Below, piece after piece: positions 18,696 through 27,469 of a stretch of DNA of 64,000 nt. Position numbers and translations under genes: made by a program. Position 1 is the first letter of the stretch, and the number at the start of each line of letters is the position of its first letter. The notes under the pieces are model-generated. The model did no database searches. It worked only from the letters and a program-made list of their open reading frames with translations, and had not been told where the DNA came from. Source of the stretch: CAVVJA01 sp963801715 (GTDB taxonomy: Bacteria > Actinomycetota > Actinomycetes > Mycobacteriales > Jatrophihabitantaceae); NCBI GenBank assembly GCA_963801715.1, contig CAWDGB010000027.1, positions 62,001 through 126,000 on the forward strand. Reading direction: 5' to 3'.

Positions 18696-19364
18696 ATGAG
18701 TTCGGGATACCCTGCCGCCGTGCCCGACGACACCGCGCTGATCGATCTGCTGGGCGCGCTCGCCTACGGCGAGCTCACGGCCTTCGACCGGCTCGCCGAG
18801 GACGCTCGCATGGCTCCAACGCTCTCCGGCCGGGCGGCGCTGTGTGGGATGGCCGCAGTCGAGATCGGCCACTACCGGCTGCTCGCCGACCGGATCATCG
18901 ACCTCGGAGCCATTCCCGAAGAGGCGATGGCGCCTTTCGTTCCGGCCCTCGACGGCTTCCACGCGATGACGTCACCGTCGACGTGGCTCGAGGGGCTGGT
19001 CAAGGCGTATGTCGGCGATGGTCTCGCGGCGGATTTCTATCGGGAGATAGCCGAGTTCGTGGATCCATCTACCCGCGCGCTGATTCTCGAGGTGCTGGCC
19101 GACTCCGGCAGCTCAGCCTTTGCAGTCCGCGAGGTACGAGCTGCCATCGCCAGCGAACCAGCGCTCGCGGGCCGACTCTCGTTGTGGGGTCGTCGGCTCG
19201 TAGGGGAGGCCATCAGTCAGACCCAGCACGTGCTGGCCGAGCGGGACGCGCTCACGGAGTTGCTCGTCGCCGGCACGGGGGATTTACTCGGGGTCGCGGC
19301 GTTAATCTCACGGATCACCGATCGGCATGCCGGCCGAATGCGGGAACTGGGCCTGTCCGGCTAG
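18696..19364 (+). CDS. Ferritin-like (MiaE-type) protein, Rv3210 family
   Basis: The 222-residue helical protein has ferritin-like metal-ligand spacing: a Glu in AYGELTAFDRLAEDA, the pair EIGHYRLL, and later Glu/His in FYREIAEF and ADRHAGRM-like helices. The family is annotated as tRNA-(ms2io6A)-hydroxylase-like, but activity in Actinobacteria is unproven. ATG 18696 gives MSSGYPAAVPDD; GTG 18720 is an alternative, favoured by a TCTAAC -10-like box at 18689-18694 that overlaps the ATG. The stop TAG shares the palindrome CTAG with the convergent DUF3107 gene. Confidence 0.72.
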   Translation: MSSGYPAAVPDDTALIDLLGALAYGELTAFDRLAEDARMAPTLSGRAALCGMAAVEIGHYRLLADRIIDLGAIPEEAMAPFVPALDGFHAMTSPSTWLEGLVKAYVGDGLAADFYREIAEFVDPSTRALILEVLADSGSSAFAVREVRAAIASEPALAGRLSLWGRRLVGEAISQTQHVLAERDALTELLVAGTGDLLGVAALISRITDRHAGRMRELGLSG

Positions 19365-19588
19365 CCCGCGACGAATCCGACGCGGCGGGCGTCGGCCTGC
19401 GCGATCTCGACGTAAGCGACGAGATTTGCCGGAACGATGACCTTCCGACCGCGCTCGTCGGTCAGGCTGAGTGCGCCGTCGACGCTCTTCAGCGCTGTCG
19501 TCACCGTCGACTCGACCTCTTCGGGGGTCAGCGCGGTCTCCAGCACGATCTCGCGCGGCGTGTGCAGCACGCCGATCTTGACCTCCAC
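19361..19588 (-). CDS. DUF3107 protein (Rv3208A/TB9.4-like)
   Basis: The 75-residue protein MEVKIGVLHTPREIVLE ends with VEIAQADARRVGFVAG, the conserved DUF3107 pattern, and matches the usual family length. Its function is unknown; in mycobacteria it is adjacent to a TetR gene, as here. ATG 19588 is well placed. It overlaps the convergent ferritin-like gene by four bases. Confidence 0.85.
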   Translation of the reverse strand: MEVKIGVLHTPREIVLETALTPEEVESTVTTALKSVDGALSLTDERGRKVIVPANLVAYVEIAQADARRVGFVAG

Positions 19589-19727
19589 CCGACGACCTCC
19601 AGCTGGTCACTCGACGCCAACGTTTCCACGCTAGCCGAGGTCATGTGCCGATCTAGTGGCCGGTGGCTGCGCCGTGAGCGAACGCGCGTTGTCCTACCGA
19701 CGACGGGGAGGAAATGGCGGCATCTGG

Positions 19728-20372
19728 TCAGCCGTCGTCCCCGCCTGTATGAAGCGGGAAATTCGAAATGCCCCGCCATTGCAGGGATGCGATCAGACTC
19801 ACGGCAACGTCGCGGGACACCGGGCGATCATTGTCGAGCCACCACCGCGCGGCCACTTGCGCGGCCCCGGTCAGCGCCACCGACAGGAGTTCCGCCTGCG
19901 GCCGGGACAGCCCGGTGTCCGCGGAGACTGTGTCGGACACGGCGCGCATGATCGCTCGATCGGCGCGTTCGACTCGCTCGCGCACCGCGGGCTCGTTGCC
20001 GAGATCGGTCTCGAAGATAAGGCGGAAGGCGCCCGGGCCACTGCCAGTCGCCCCGTCGACGAAGTCGAAGTAGGCGGCGAGGACTCCGTGCACCCGCTCC
20101 TGGTTGTCGTCAGTGGCGGCCAGCGCATTCTTAATCGTTGCGACCAGCGCGTCGGTATGAGCGTCGATCAACGCCAGGTACAGCTCGAGCTTGCCGGGGA
20201 AATGCTGATACAACACGGGTTTCGACACGCCGGCGCGTTCGGCGATGTCGTCCATGGCGGCGCCGTGGTAGCCCTGGGCGACGAAGACCTCTTGGGCGGC
20301 TGCGAGCAACTGTCTACGCCGCGCGACGCGCGGCAGCCGGCCTCCGCGGCCGGCATCGACAGCTGTCGTCAT
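19728..20372 (-). CDS. TetR family transcriptional regulator (Rv3208-like)
   Basis: The 214-residue regulator has an N-terminal helix-turn-helix (residues about 18-65) with the TetR signature AGVSKPVLYQHFPGKLEL, and a helical ligand-binding C-terminal domain with an FRLIFETDLGNEP segment. ATG 20372 follows GGAGGA. The ligand and targets are unknown. The neighbouring DUF3107 gene, 139 bases downstream on the same strand, is conserved with it in mycobacteria. Confidence 0.88.
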   Translation of the reverse strand: MTTAVDAGRGGRLPRVARRRQLLAAAQEVFVAQGYHGAAMDDIAERAGVSKPVLYQHFPGKLELYLALIDAHTDALVATIKNALAATDDNQERVHGVLAAYFDFVDGATGSGPGAFRLIFETDLGNEPAVRERVERADRAIMRAVSDTVSADTGLSRPQAELLSVALTGAAQVAARWWLDNDRPVSRDVAVSLIASLQWRGISNFPLHTGGDDG

Positions 20373-20416
20373 CCCGACGGTCCTCCGCTGGTCGTGCCAC
20401 TTCCTTCGTCTGAAGC

Positions 20417-21343
20417 CTACTCATCGGTAACGTCCCGCTTCGGGAGCACGCTACGGGCGGTGTCGTCGAGGGTCGGCGCGAACAGATCGCCGTCGTCCTC
20501 GATACGAAGTAACACGTCGCCGGCCGTGAAGGACAACGGAGGTCCAGCCTCGACTTCCTCCCAACTGAGCGGCGTCGACACTGTCGGGCGTTCGCGCGCT
20601 CGCAGCGAGTACGGCGATACTGTCGTCTTGGCCGGGTGGTTCTGGCTCCAATCGACAAACACCTTGCGGGCGCGCAGGTTCTTCGCCATCCGAGAGACGA
20701 CAAGCTTTGGGTGCGCGTGCTCCAACGTGCGGGCCACGGCCTGTGCATAGGTAGATGTCCGTTCGGGGTCGCGGACCGACACCGCGGCGCTAACTTGCAT
20801 GCCCTTGTTGCCCGAGGTCTTCGCGACTGGATCCAGGCCGTCGGATGTGAGAATGTCTCGGAGCAACAGGGCAACCTCGCAGCATTGGGTGATGTCCGCC
20901 GGCGGTCCCGGGTCGAGGTCGAACACGATGATGTCCGTGCGCGGCGCCTTTCCCCGCTTGGGCAGGCGCCACTGCGGCACGTGGAGTTCGATCGCGGCTA
21001 AGTTGGCCAGCCACACCAGGGTGGCTAACTCCTCGACGACTATGAAGTCGATGCGCTCGCGGTCCATGGTCGAACCTGGCACCGGAAGCGATTCGGTGCG
21101 CACCCAGTCCGGAGTGCCACGTGCGGCGTTCTTCTCGAAGAAGAAAGGCTTGTCCACCCCGTTGGGATATCGTTTGATCGTCAACGGGCGGTCCGTGAGA
21201 TGCGGCAAAAGCACTGGCGCGATCCTGGTGTAGTAATCGATGAGCTCGCCCTTGGTGAAGCCGGTCACGGGGTAGAGCACCTTGTCGAGATTCGACAGGG
21301 ATAACTGGCGATTCTCGATTTTTACCGAAACCCGTTCAGCCAT
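20417..21343 (-). CDS. LigD-type DNA polymerase/primase domain protein (NHEJ)
   Basis: The 308-residue protein from ATG 21343 is the archaeo-eukaryotic primase-like polymerase of bacterial non-homologous end joining. Seen: LSNLDKVLYP at the start, the IKRYPNGVDKPFFFEK segment, the metal-binding FDLDPG motif, TSGNKGMQV and a VDWSQNHPAKTT end motif. It fills or extends DNA ends with ribonucleotides or deoxynucleotides before ligation. GGAGG lies eight bases before the ATG, and the ATG overlaps the ligase stop by eight bases, so the two are co-translated. The nuclease domain of a three-part LigD is absent. Confidence 0.9.
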   Translation of the reverse strand: MAERVSVKIENRQLSLSNLDKVLYPVTGFTKGELIDYYTRIAPVLLPHLTDRPLTIKRYPNGVDKPFFFEKNAARGTPDWVRTESLPVPGSTMDRERIDFIVVEELATLVWLANLAAIELHVPQWRLPKRGKAPRTDIIVFDLDPGPPADITQCCEVALLLRDILTSDGLDPVAKTSGNKGMQVSAAVSVRDPERTSTYAQAVARTLEHAHPKLVVSRMAKNLRARKVFVDWSQNHPAKTTVSPYSLRARERPTVSTPLSWEEVEAGPPLSFTAGDVLLRIEDDGDLFAPTLDDTARSVLPKRDVTDE

Positions 21344-22262
21344 CGCGGTGCACCTCCGTTGGTCGTTTGTCCGGTCGCAGACCGGAGAACACGGGCTGCC
21401 GCAACCGGCCGTCGGGCGCCCATTCGGTATAGCTGACCGCAACGACGACGGTCGGCTCAACCCAGGTGACGATCCGCCCTGGCGACGCCTCGGGCAGTGT
21501 CGCGAGCCGGCAGCCGGCGGCGCGAACCAGGGTGTTGCGGAGCTGGCTGGCCGTTCGTTGGGTCAGACCGCTGCCGACCTTGCCGGCGAATGCCAGCTCG
21601 GTACCGTCGTAGTAGCCAACAAGCAGCGAGCTGAGCGTTTCGGGGCGGTCGCGATCGGCCTCCCAGCCGACGACGACGAACTCGTCGCGGAGCAGGAAAC
21701 GGATCTTCAGCCAGTCGGATCCGCGAGTCCCAGCTCGGTACTTGCTCGCGTCGCGCTTGGCCACCACTCCTTCCAGACCGTGCTCCCTCGCAGCCGCTTC
21801 GGTGGCGGGACCGTCATCGAACAGCGGGCTCAGCGTCCAGTTCGGGTGGTCGTCCACCATTCGCTCGAGCGTCGCCCGTCGTTCCGACAACGGGCGCTCG
21901 ACGAGGTTGACGCCATAGAGCCGTAGTAGGTCAAAGGCGATGAAGGTCACCGGGGTCGTCGCCGCCAGCCGGATCGCCTGAGCTCGGACCCGGACATGCA
22001 TGCGGGTCTGCAAGAGGCCGAACGACGGTCGGCCGCTATCGAAGGCGACGATCTCGCCGTCAACGAGGGCATCGTCGATCCCGGCCCCAAGGCTGGCCAG
22101 CTCCGGGTAGGCGATCGTGACCTCGTTGCCCCGGCGGCTGCGGATGCGCACGACACCTGCATCGACCTCGATGAGCGCCCGAACGCCGTCCCATTTGAAC
22201 TCGTAGCGCCATCCTGACCCGCTCGGCAAGGCCTCGACCGGCGTCGCGAGCATGGGTTCCAC
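21336..22262 (-). CDS. ATP-dependent DNA ligase of NHEJ (LigD ligase-domain type)
   Basis: The protein is a minimal ATP ligase: adenylation motif YEFKWDGVRA with the nucleophile Lys23 (from GTG 22262), the DGEIVAFD motif, EGVVAKR and the DWLKIR motif, then an OB-fold domain. GTG 22262 gives VEPMLATPVEAL, the usual family start; the open frame upstream overlaps the ku start and is unlikely to be translated. About 308 residues. It seals breaks held by Ku after end processing by the polymerase encoded directly downstream. Confidence 0.9.
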   Translation of the reverse strand: MEPMLATPVEALPSGSGWRYEFKWDGVRALIEVDAGVVRIRSRRGNEVTIAYPELASLGAGIDDALVDGEIVAFDSGRPSFGLLQTRMHVRVRAQAIRLAATTPVTFIAFDLLRLYGVNLVERPLSERRATLERMVDDHPNWTLSPLFDDGPATEAAAREHGLEGVVAKRDASKYRAGTRGSDWLKIRFLLRDEFVVVGWEADRDRPETLSSLLVGYYDGTELAFAGKVGSGLTQRTASQLRNTLVRAAGCRLATLPEASPGRIVTWVEPTVVVAVSYTEWAPDGRLRQPVFSGLRPDKRPTEVHRDG

Positions 22263-22360
22263 AGGGCCAATCCTGCCCTGTTCGCACCTAATGAGCGGCA
22301 AATTGCGCCGAAACAGGCGATGATGAGGGTCCGTGGCCGCGTTGACAGGACGGTGAGGCA

Positions 22361-23359
22361 ATGCGAGCGATCTGGAAGGGCGCGGTTTCCTTCGGCCTGG
22401 TGAGCATCGGGGTCAAGATGTACAGCGCCACCGAGGAGCGTGACATCAGCTTCCATCAAGTGCGGCGCAGTGACGGGTCTCGCATTCGGTACCGGCGAGT
22501 AGCCGAGGCCGATGGTGAGGAAGTCGCCTACGGCGATATCGCAAAAGGCTATTCGCTGCCCAGCGGAGACACGATCGTCCTCACGGACGAGGATCTCGCC
22601 GACCTCCCCTTGCCCTCCACGCGGGTTGTCGACGTCTTGCAATTCGTACCCGCAGAGCAGGTGGACCCGATCTACTTCGCGCGAAGCTACTACCTGGAAC
22701 CGGAAAACCCGGCGGTCAAGCCATATCTGCTGTTGCGCGAGGCGCTCGACGAAAGCGGCATGTACGGATTGGTCAAGGTGGCAATCCGAAACCGGGAGCA
22801 GCTAGCGACGCTGCGGGTGCGCGACGGTGTGATCGTGCTGGAGACGATGATCTGGCCGGACGAGGTGCGGGAAGCCGCGTTTCCCTTCCTGGACGAGAAT
22901 GTCGACCTGCGACCGCAAGAGCGCGCGATGGCGGAGTCCCTTGTCGCGAGCATGGCGGGCGATTTCGATCCCGATGCCTACAGCGACGATTACCGGGAAG
23001 CACTGCAGCAAGTGATCGACGCCAAGATCGAAGGGCGTGAGGTGGTCGAGACACCTCAGGCCGAGCCCACGGCCGGAAATGTCGTCGATCTGATGGCGGC
23101 GCTGCGCGCCTCGGTCGAGGCCGCCAAGCGCAGTCGCGGCGAGACTGCGACAACGCCGGCGAAGACGGAGCCCGCGAAGACCAATACGGCCAAAGCATCC
23201 GCTAAGACCGCACCCGCGAAGAAAGCGTCGGCCAAAAAGGCGCCGGCAAGCAAAACTGCGGCCAAGAAGGCACCAGCCAAGAAGGTCGCAGCCAAGGCGA
23301 CCTCGGCGAAGTCAGGCACCTCAGCTCGCAAGGCGACGGCTCGGCGCCGCTCGGCGTAG
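22361..23359 (+). CDS. ku: Ku homodimer, NHEJ DNA-end binding protein
   Basis: The 332-residue protein begins MRAIWKGAVSFGLVSIGVK, the classic bacterial Ku start, and has the beta-barrel ring core to about residue 250. A Lys/Ala/Pro-rich tail of about 75 residues follows (repeats of AKKAPAKK type), like the basic extension of mycobacterial Ku that aids DNA binding. It is divergent from the ligase/polymerase pair, leaving about 98 bases for a shared promoter region. Ku encircles broken DNA ends and recruits LigD-type enzymes. Confidence 0.95.
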   Translation: MRAIWKGAVSFGLVSIGVKMYSATEERDISFHQVRRSDGSRIRYRRVAEADGEEVAYGDIAKGYSLPSGDTIVLTDEDLADLPLPSTRVVDVLQFVPAEQVDPIYFARSYYLEPENPAVKPYLLLREALDESGMYGLVKVAIRNREQLATLRVRDGVIVLETMIWPDEVREAAFPFLDENVDLRPQERAMAESLVASMAGDFDPDAYSDDYREALQQVIDAKIEGREVVETPQAEPTAGNVVDLMAALRASVEAAKRSRGETATTPAKTEPAKTNTAKASAKTAPAKKASAKKAPASKTAAKKAPAKKVAAKATSAKSGTSARKATARRRSA

Positions 23360-23364
23360 AGCCT

Positions 23365-23403
23365 GAGCCTGCGCAGGCCGGCAGTTCCTATTGGCGCAGG
23401 CTC
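23365..23403 (+). terminator. Hairpin after ku
   Basis: GAGCCTGCGC at 23365-23374 pairs perfectly with GCGCAGGCTC at 23394-23403 across a 19-base loop, six bases past the ku stop. No U-run follows, so it may act as an RNA end-stabilising hairpin rather than a textbook intrinsic terminator. Confidence 0.5.
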
Positions 23404-23523
23404 TTGACCGGGCCGATCCCACTTCCGTTGGCCGGGTCTGGGTCGCCGCTGGATCACCGGTGATCTGCGATGCCGGCGTCGGGCTCAGTGCTCACTGCCG
23501 AAGTCGCCGTAGAGTCGGGTGTC

Positions 23524-24531
23524 ATGCTCGGTCCGAACCGTGCGTCGAGAGTTCGCCTCACCGAGGCACCGGTGCGGACCGCCCGGTTGGCCGATACCCC
23601 ATTGACAGCCCACGATCGGATCCTTCCGCCGTGGCCCGGCGCGTCGGTTTCGGTGGGCCGATACGAGCTGTTCGTACGGGCGACTCCGGGCGGCCCTGAT
23701 GCCGAGCCGGCCCTCTACGTCCACGGCCTGGGAGGGTCGTCGACGAACTGGACCGATCTGGCCGGGTTGCTGTCGCCACGGCTCGCCGGTGTGGCACTGG
23801 ACTTACCCGGCTTCGGCCGGTCGTTCCCACCACCGGACGACGACTATTCACTGCGCTCACACGTTGGGGCGGTGACCGAGTACTTGGAGCATCTCGGGCG
23901 CGGCCCAGTACACCTGTTTGGCAACTCCATGGGTGGCGCCATCGCCATCGTCGTCGCTGCAAGCCGGCCGGACCTGGTGCGGACCCTGACGCTCGTTTCC
24001 CCCGCGGTGCCGGATCTTCGGCCGCGGATGCGGCGTCAGGATCCGGTGTTGTCGCTCATGATGCTTCCCGGCCTGGGCCCCGCAGTACTCCGGCGGCTCG
24101 AGCAGGCGAGCCCCGAGACCCGAGTGCGCCGGATGCTTCGGCTATGTCTCGCTGACCCGACGTCCGTGCCGCCTGAACGCCTGGCCGAAGCGGTAGCCGA
24201 GATCCGTTACCGCGCTCGGTTGGGGTGGGCGAGCGACGCTCTCGTACGGTCCTTGCGAGGACTCGTGGCGTCCTATCTCGCTCCGGGAGCCAGCCGCATG
24301 TGGGCGCGTATGGGCACGATCAAGGCGCCGACGCTCGTGATCTGGGGTGATCGCGATCGGTTGGTGAACGTCAGTCGCGCCGCACGCACGGCGACGGTCA
24401 TTCCGGGCGCGCGGCTGCTAGTGATCCGCGATGTGGGACACGTCGCCCAGATGGAACAGCCACGGACGGTCGCTCGCGCGGTGCTGGCCCTTCTCGACGA
24501 CGCACCTGACGCGCTCGGCACCCGGCCGTGA
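23524..24531 (+). CDS. Alpha/beta hydrolase
   Basis: ATG 23524 gives 335 residues; a TAGAGT -10 box ends eight bases before it, favouring this start over ATG 23470. Hydrolase features: YVHGLGGSSTNW, the elbow GNSMGG with the nucleophile serine, an acid region in VIWGDRDRLV and the catalytic His in DVGHVAQME. The first 50 residues form a charged extension. Substrate unknown. Its stop overlaps the DUF3152 start (GTGA), so it is in operon with that exported protein. Confidence 0.87.
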   Translation: MLGPNRASRVRLTEAPVRTARLADTPLTAHDRILPPWPGASVSVGRYELFVRATPGGPDAEPALYVHGLGGSSTNWTDLAGLLSPRLAGVALDLPGFGRSFPPPDDDYSLRSHVGAVTEYLEHLGRGPVHLFGNSMGGAIAIVVAASRPDLVRTLTLVSPAVPDLRPRMRRQDPVLSLMMLPGLGPAVLRRLEQASPETRVRRMLRLCLADPTSVPPERLAEAVAEIRYRARLGWASDALVRSLRGLVASYLAPGASRMWARMGTIKAPTLVIWGDRDRLVNVSRAARTATVIPGARLLVIRDVGHVAQMEQPRTVARAVLALLDDAPDALGTRP

Positions 24532-25583
24532 CATCGCGGCGCGCCCGCGGACACGATAACGCCAGGCTCGACCGGTTGTGGGAGGCTTTGTCGGTGCCGG
24601 AATCGACCCGATCACGCCTGGCGACCATGCCACGCGACGATTGGGCGGACGTAGCCGGTGCCGATCGTGGTACCCCGAATCCCCCCAGTTCCTACGATGC
24701 CGGCCCGCCCGGCCGCCGCTCGCCGGGTCGCCTGCGCGCTTTCGTCCGCGACTACGGGTGGCGCGCCTACGCACTACCGCTGCTGGTTGTCATCACGATC
24801 GTCGCCCTCATGAGGATGAGTGAGCCGGGCGGGCCGCCCCACCCCGCCGCGTCATCTGTCGGCTCCGGGCAAACACTCGCGGCAAAACCGCCAGCGGCAC
24901 CGACCGACACCCCGCTCATGCCGGATAAGGCTGGCTCAGCCGGGCAACACGAAGTACTCGCCTCCGACGCCCTACCTCCGGGTGCGCCTTACGCCAAGCA
25001 GGGCAAAGGCACCTTCCACGTGGTCCCCGGCACGGGCCCGGTCGTCGGGCACGGCACCCTGCACCGCTACACGATCGACATCGAGGACGGCGTGACCGGT
25101 GTCAATCCAGCCACCTTCGCGGCGACCGTGCAGGCCGCGTTGAACAACCCGCATGGTTGGACCGGAAACGGCAGCGGGGTGGCACTGCAGCGTGTCGACG
25201 GCGGTGCAGCGGACTTTCACATCACGCTGACCTCGGCCATGACCGTGCGGGCTCTGTGCGGGTACGAGCTGAAGATCGAAACATCCTGCTATGCGCCGAC
25301 CCATGACCAGCGAGTCGTGCTGAACGTCGCCCGCTGGATTCGCGGCGATATGGCCTATCTCGGCGATATCGCCGTTTATCACCTGTACATGGTCAACCAC
25401 GAGTCCGGGCATGCCCTTGGACACAGTCACGCTCACGCTTGCCTCAAGAACGGGCTCGCGCCGGTGATGATGCAGCAGACCATCAGCCTCAAAGCGGCCA
25501 ACGGCAAGACCTGTCAGGCCAATCCGTGGCCCTACCCGCCGGGCGCCTCGGATGCCCCTGGCGTCGAGCAAGCAGGCACCTGA
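24528..25583 (+). CDS. DUF3152 membrane-anchored putative zinc metalloprotease (Rv3207c-like)
   Basis: The 351-residue protein has a long basic cytoplasmic start, one transmembrane span (ALPLLVVITIVALM, about residue 84), a Pro/Thr linker and a C-terminal domain. That domain contains MVNHESGHALGHSH, an extended HExGHxLGH zinc site like metzincin proteases. Cys residues are spaced so as to form disulfides outside the cell. DUF3152 proteins are widespread in Actinobacteria; in mycobacteria the gene neighbours moeZ, as here. Protease activity is inferred from the motif. Confidence 0.85.
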   Translation: MTSRRARGHDNARLDRLWEALSVPESTRSRLATMPRDDWADVAGADRGTPNPPSSYDAGPPGRRSPGRLRAFVRDYGWRAYALPLLVVITIVALMRMSEPGGPPHPAASSVGSGQTLAAKPPAAPTDTPLMPDKAGSAGQHEVLASDALPPGAPYAKQGKGTFHVVPGTGPVVGHGTLHRYTIDIEDGVTGVNPATFAATVQAALNNPHGWTGNGSGVALQRVDGGAADFHITLTSAMTVRALCGYELKIETSCYAPTHDQRVVLNVARWIRGDMAYLGDIAVYHLYMVNHESGHALGHSHAHACLKNGLAPVMMQQTISLKAANGKTCQANPWPYPPGASDAPGVEQAGT

Positions 25584-25675
25584 TAGTCCGCGCTCTGCGG
25601 TCGCCAGACCGGAATGACGCTGGGATGATCGGGGTTGTTCAAAGGTTGAATACCCGCCGAAAGGAACCGCCCGTC

Positions 25676-26854
25676 GTGTCGCTTCCAGCGCTCGTGGAGC
25701 CGGCCGAGTCCCTCTCCGTGGACGAGGTTCGCCGATACAGCCGTCACTTGATCATTCCAGACGTTGCCATGGCCGGGCAGAAGCGGCTCAAGAACGCGAA
25801 GGTGCTATGCGTCGGCGCCGGCGGCCTCGGGTCGCCCGCGCTCATGTACCTCGCCGCGGCCGGCGTGGGCACTCTGGGCATCGTCGAATTCGACGTGGTC
25901 GACGAGTCGAACCTGCAGCGTCAGATCATCCACGGTCAAAGTGACATCGGCCGATCGAAAGCTGCGTCGGCTCGGGATTCGGTGCGGGAGATCAACCCGT
26001 TCGTCACCGTGAATCTCCACGAAGAGCGGCTGGACTCCTCGAACGCGATGGACCTGTTTGCTCAGTACGACCTCATCGTCGACGGCACCGACAACTTCGC
26101 GACGCGGTACTTGGTCAACGACGCCTGCGTCCTGTTGCACAAGCCGTATGTGTGGGGGTCGATCTACCGCTTCGACGGCCAAGCGTCGGTGTTCTGGGCC
26201 GATCAAGGCCCGTGCTACCGATGCCTGTACCCCGAGCCGCCGCCACCCGGCATGGTGCCTTCGTGCGCTGAGGGTGGTGTCCTGGGTGTGCTGTGCGCGT
26301 CGATCGGTTCCATTCAGGTCAACGAGGCAATCAAGTTGATCACCGGAATCGGTCAGCCGCTCGTCGGCTCGCTCATGGTGTATGACGCGCTGGAGACGGA
26401 GTACCGCAAGATCACCGTGCGTAAGGATCCGAACTGCGCGGTATGCGGGGAACACCCGACGGTGACCGAACTCATCGACTACGAGGAATTCTGCGGCGTC
26501 GTGAGTGAGGAGGCGCAGCAGGCCGCCATCGGTTCCACCATCACCGCGTCGGAGTTGAGGGACCTCATCGACGCCGACAAGCCGATCTTCCTTGTGGATG
26601 TTCGTGAGCCGGCGGAGTGGGAGATCGTGCGGATTCCGGGCGCGACGCTCGTCCCCAAGGACGAGATCCTGCGTGGCGACGCACTCGCCATGCTGCCGCA
26701 GGACAAACAGATCGTCATGTATTGCAAGACTGGCGTGCGCTCGGCCGAGACGTTGGCAGCAGTGAAGGCGGCCGGCTTCCGAGATGCGGTGCACGTGCAG
26801 GGCGGTGTCACCGCCTGGGTGAATCAGATCGATCCCAGCCTGCCCTCGTACTGA
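25676..26854 (+). CDS. moeZ: Adenylyltransferase/sulfurtransferase MoeZ
   Basis: From GTG 25676, with AAAGGA ten bases upstream, the product is 392 residues, the same length as M. tuberculosis MoeZ. The N-terminal E1-like domain has the ATP loop VGAGGLGSPALMYLAAAG, the CYRCLYP and CAVCG zinc pairs and an active-site Cys region near GMVPSCAEGGV. The C-terminal rhodanese domain has the sulfur-carrying Cys in MYCKTGVRSAE. It adenylates and thiocarboxylates small sulfur carriers for molybdopterin, thiamine and cysteine routes. An upstream ATG 25625 is less likely. Confidence 0.93.
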   Translation: MSLPALVEPAESLSVDEVRRYSRHLIIPDVAMAGQKRLKNAKVLCVGAGGLGSPALMYLAAAGVGTLGIVEFDVVDESNLQRQIIHGQSDIGRSKAASARDSVREINPFVTVNLHEERLDSSNAMDLFAQYDLIVDGTDNFATRYLVNDACVLLHKPYVWGSIYRFDGQASVFWADQGPCYRCLYPEPPPPGMVPSCAEGGVLGVLCASIGSIQVNEAIKLITGIGQPLVGSLMVYDALETEYRKITVRKDPNCAVCGEHPTVTELIDYEEFCGVVSEEAQQAAIGSTITASELRDLIDADKPIFLVDVREPAEWEIVRIPGATLVPKDEILRGDALAMLPQDKQIVMYCKTGVRSAETLAAVKAAGFRDAVHVQGGVTAWVNQIDPSLPSY

Positions 26855-26896
26855 TAGGGGCTACCGGCGCAGCACTTCGGAGGGTATGACTGCGAA

Positions 26897-27469
26897 ATGG
26901 CTGATCCTGTCGCGTTGATGTTGCAAGGCCTGCGTGAGTTCGGCGACCGGCTCGATCGGGTCGGGAACGATCAGTGGAACGGGTCAACGCCGTGCACGGA
27001 GTGGAGCGTGGTGACGCTCGCCGATCATGTGATCGACGAGAGCCTCTGGGTGGCGCCGTTGCTGGGTGGTCATGGGCTCGAGGCGGCGAACGAGATCGTC
27101 GAAGGCGCCAAGACGAGCGCCAGCGGCGATCGGGTCTCCCTGTGGAGAACAGCTTCCACGAACGCAGCCACGGCCTGGACTGAGCCGGGGGCGATGGACC
27201 GGATGGTCGCGCTGTCCCGGGGCCCGACTCCGGTGCCTGCGTACCTCGACGAGATGTTGGTCGATGTCACCGTCCACTCATGGGATCTGGGCACAGCAGT
27301 CGGCGTACTGGATCCGCTTCCCGAAGATCAGGTGGTCTACGTCCTCGGGATCGTGAAGGGGTACGGTGACCTCGCCGCGACCGGCGCGTTCGGCCCAGCG
27401 GTACCGGTCGGCGAGGGTGCGAGCTCCGAGGCCCAGCTGGTCGCGCTCACCGGACGGCACCCGCGCTGA
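26897..27469 (+). CDS. TIGR03086/mycothiol maleylpyruvate isomerase-like (DinB fold) protein
   Basis: The 190-residue protein shows the DinB-like pattern: an N-terminal helix, NGSTPCTEWSVVTLADHVIDE (a His on helix 2) and a VDVTVHSWDLGTA motif with the third-helix His, the family's metal site. Such proteins are thought to act with mycothiol as transferases or isomerases. Ribosome site CGGAGGG is 12 bases upstream. It lies 42 bases after moeZ. The stop overlaps the apparent CTG start of the ATL gene. Confidence 0.8.
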   Translation: MADPVALMLQGLREFGDRLDRVGNDQWNGSTPCTEWSVVTLADHVIDESLWVAPLLGGHGLEAANEIVEGAKTSASGDRVSLWRTASTNAATAWTEPGAMDRMVALSRGPTPVPAYLDEMLVDVTVHSWDLGTAVGVLDPLPEDQVVYVLGIVKGYGDLAATGAFGPAVPVGEGASSEAQLVALTGRHPR

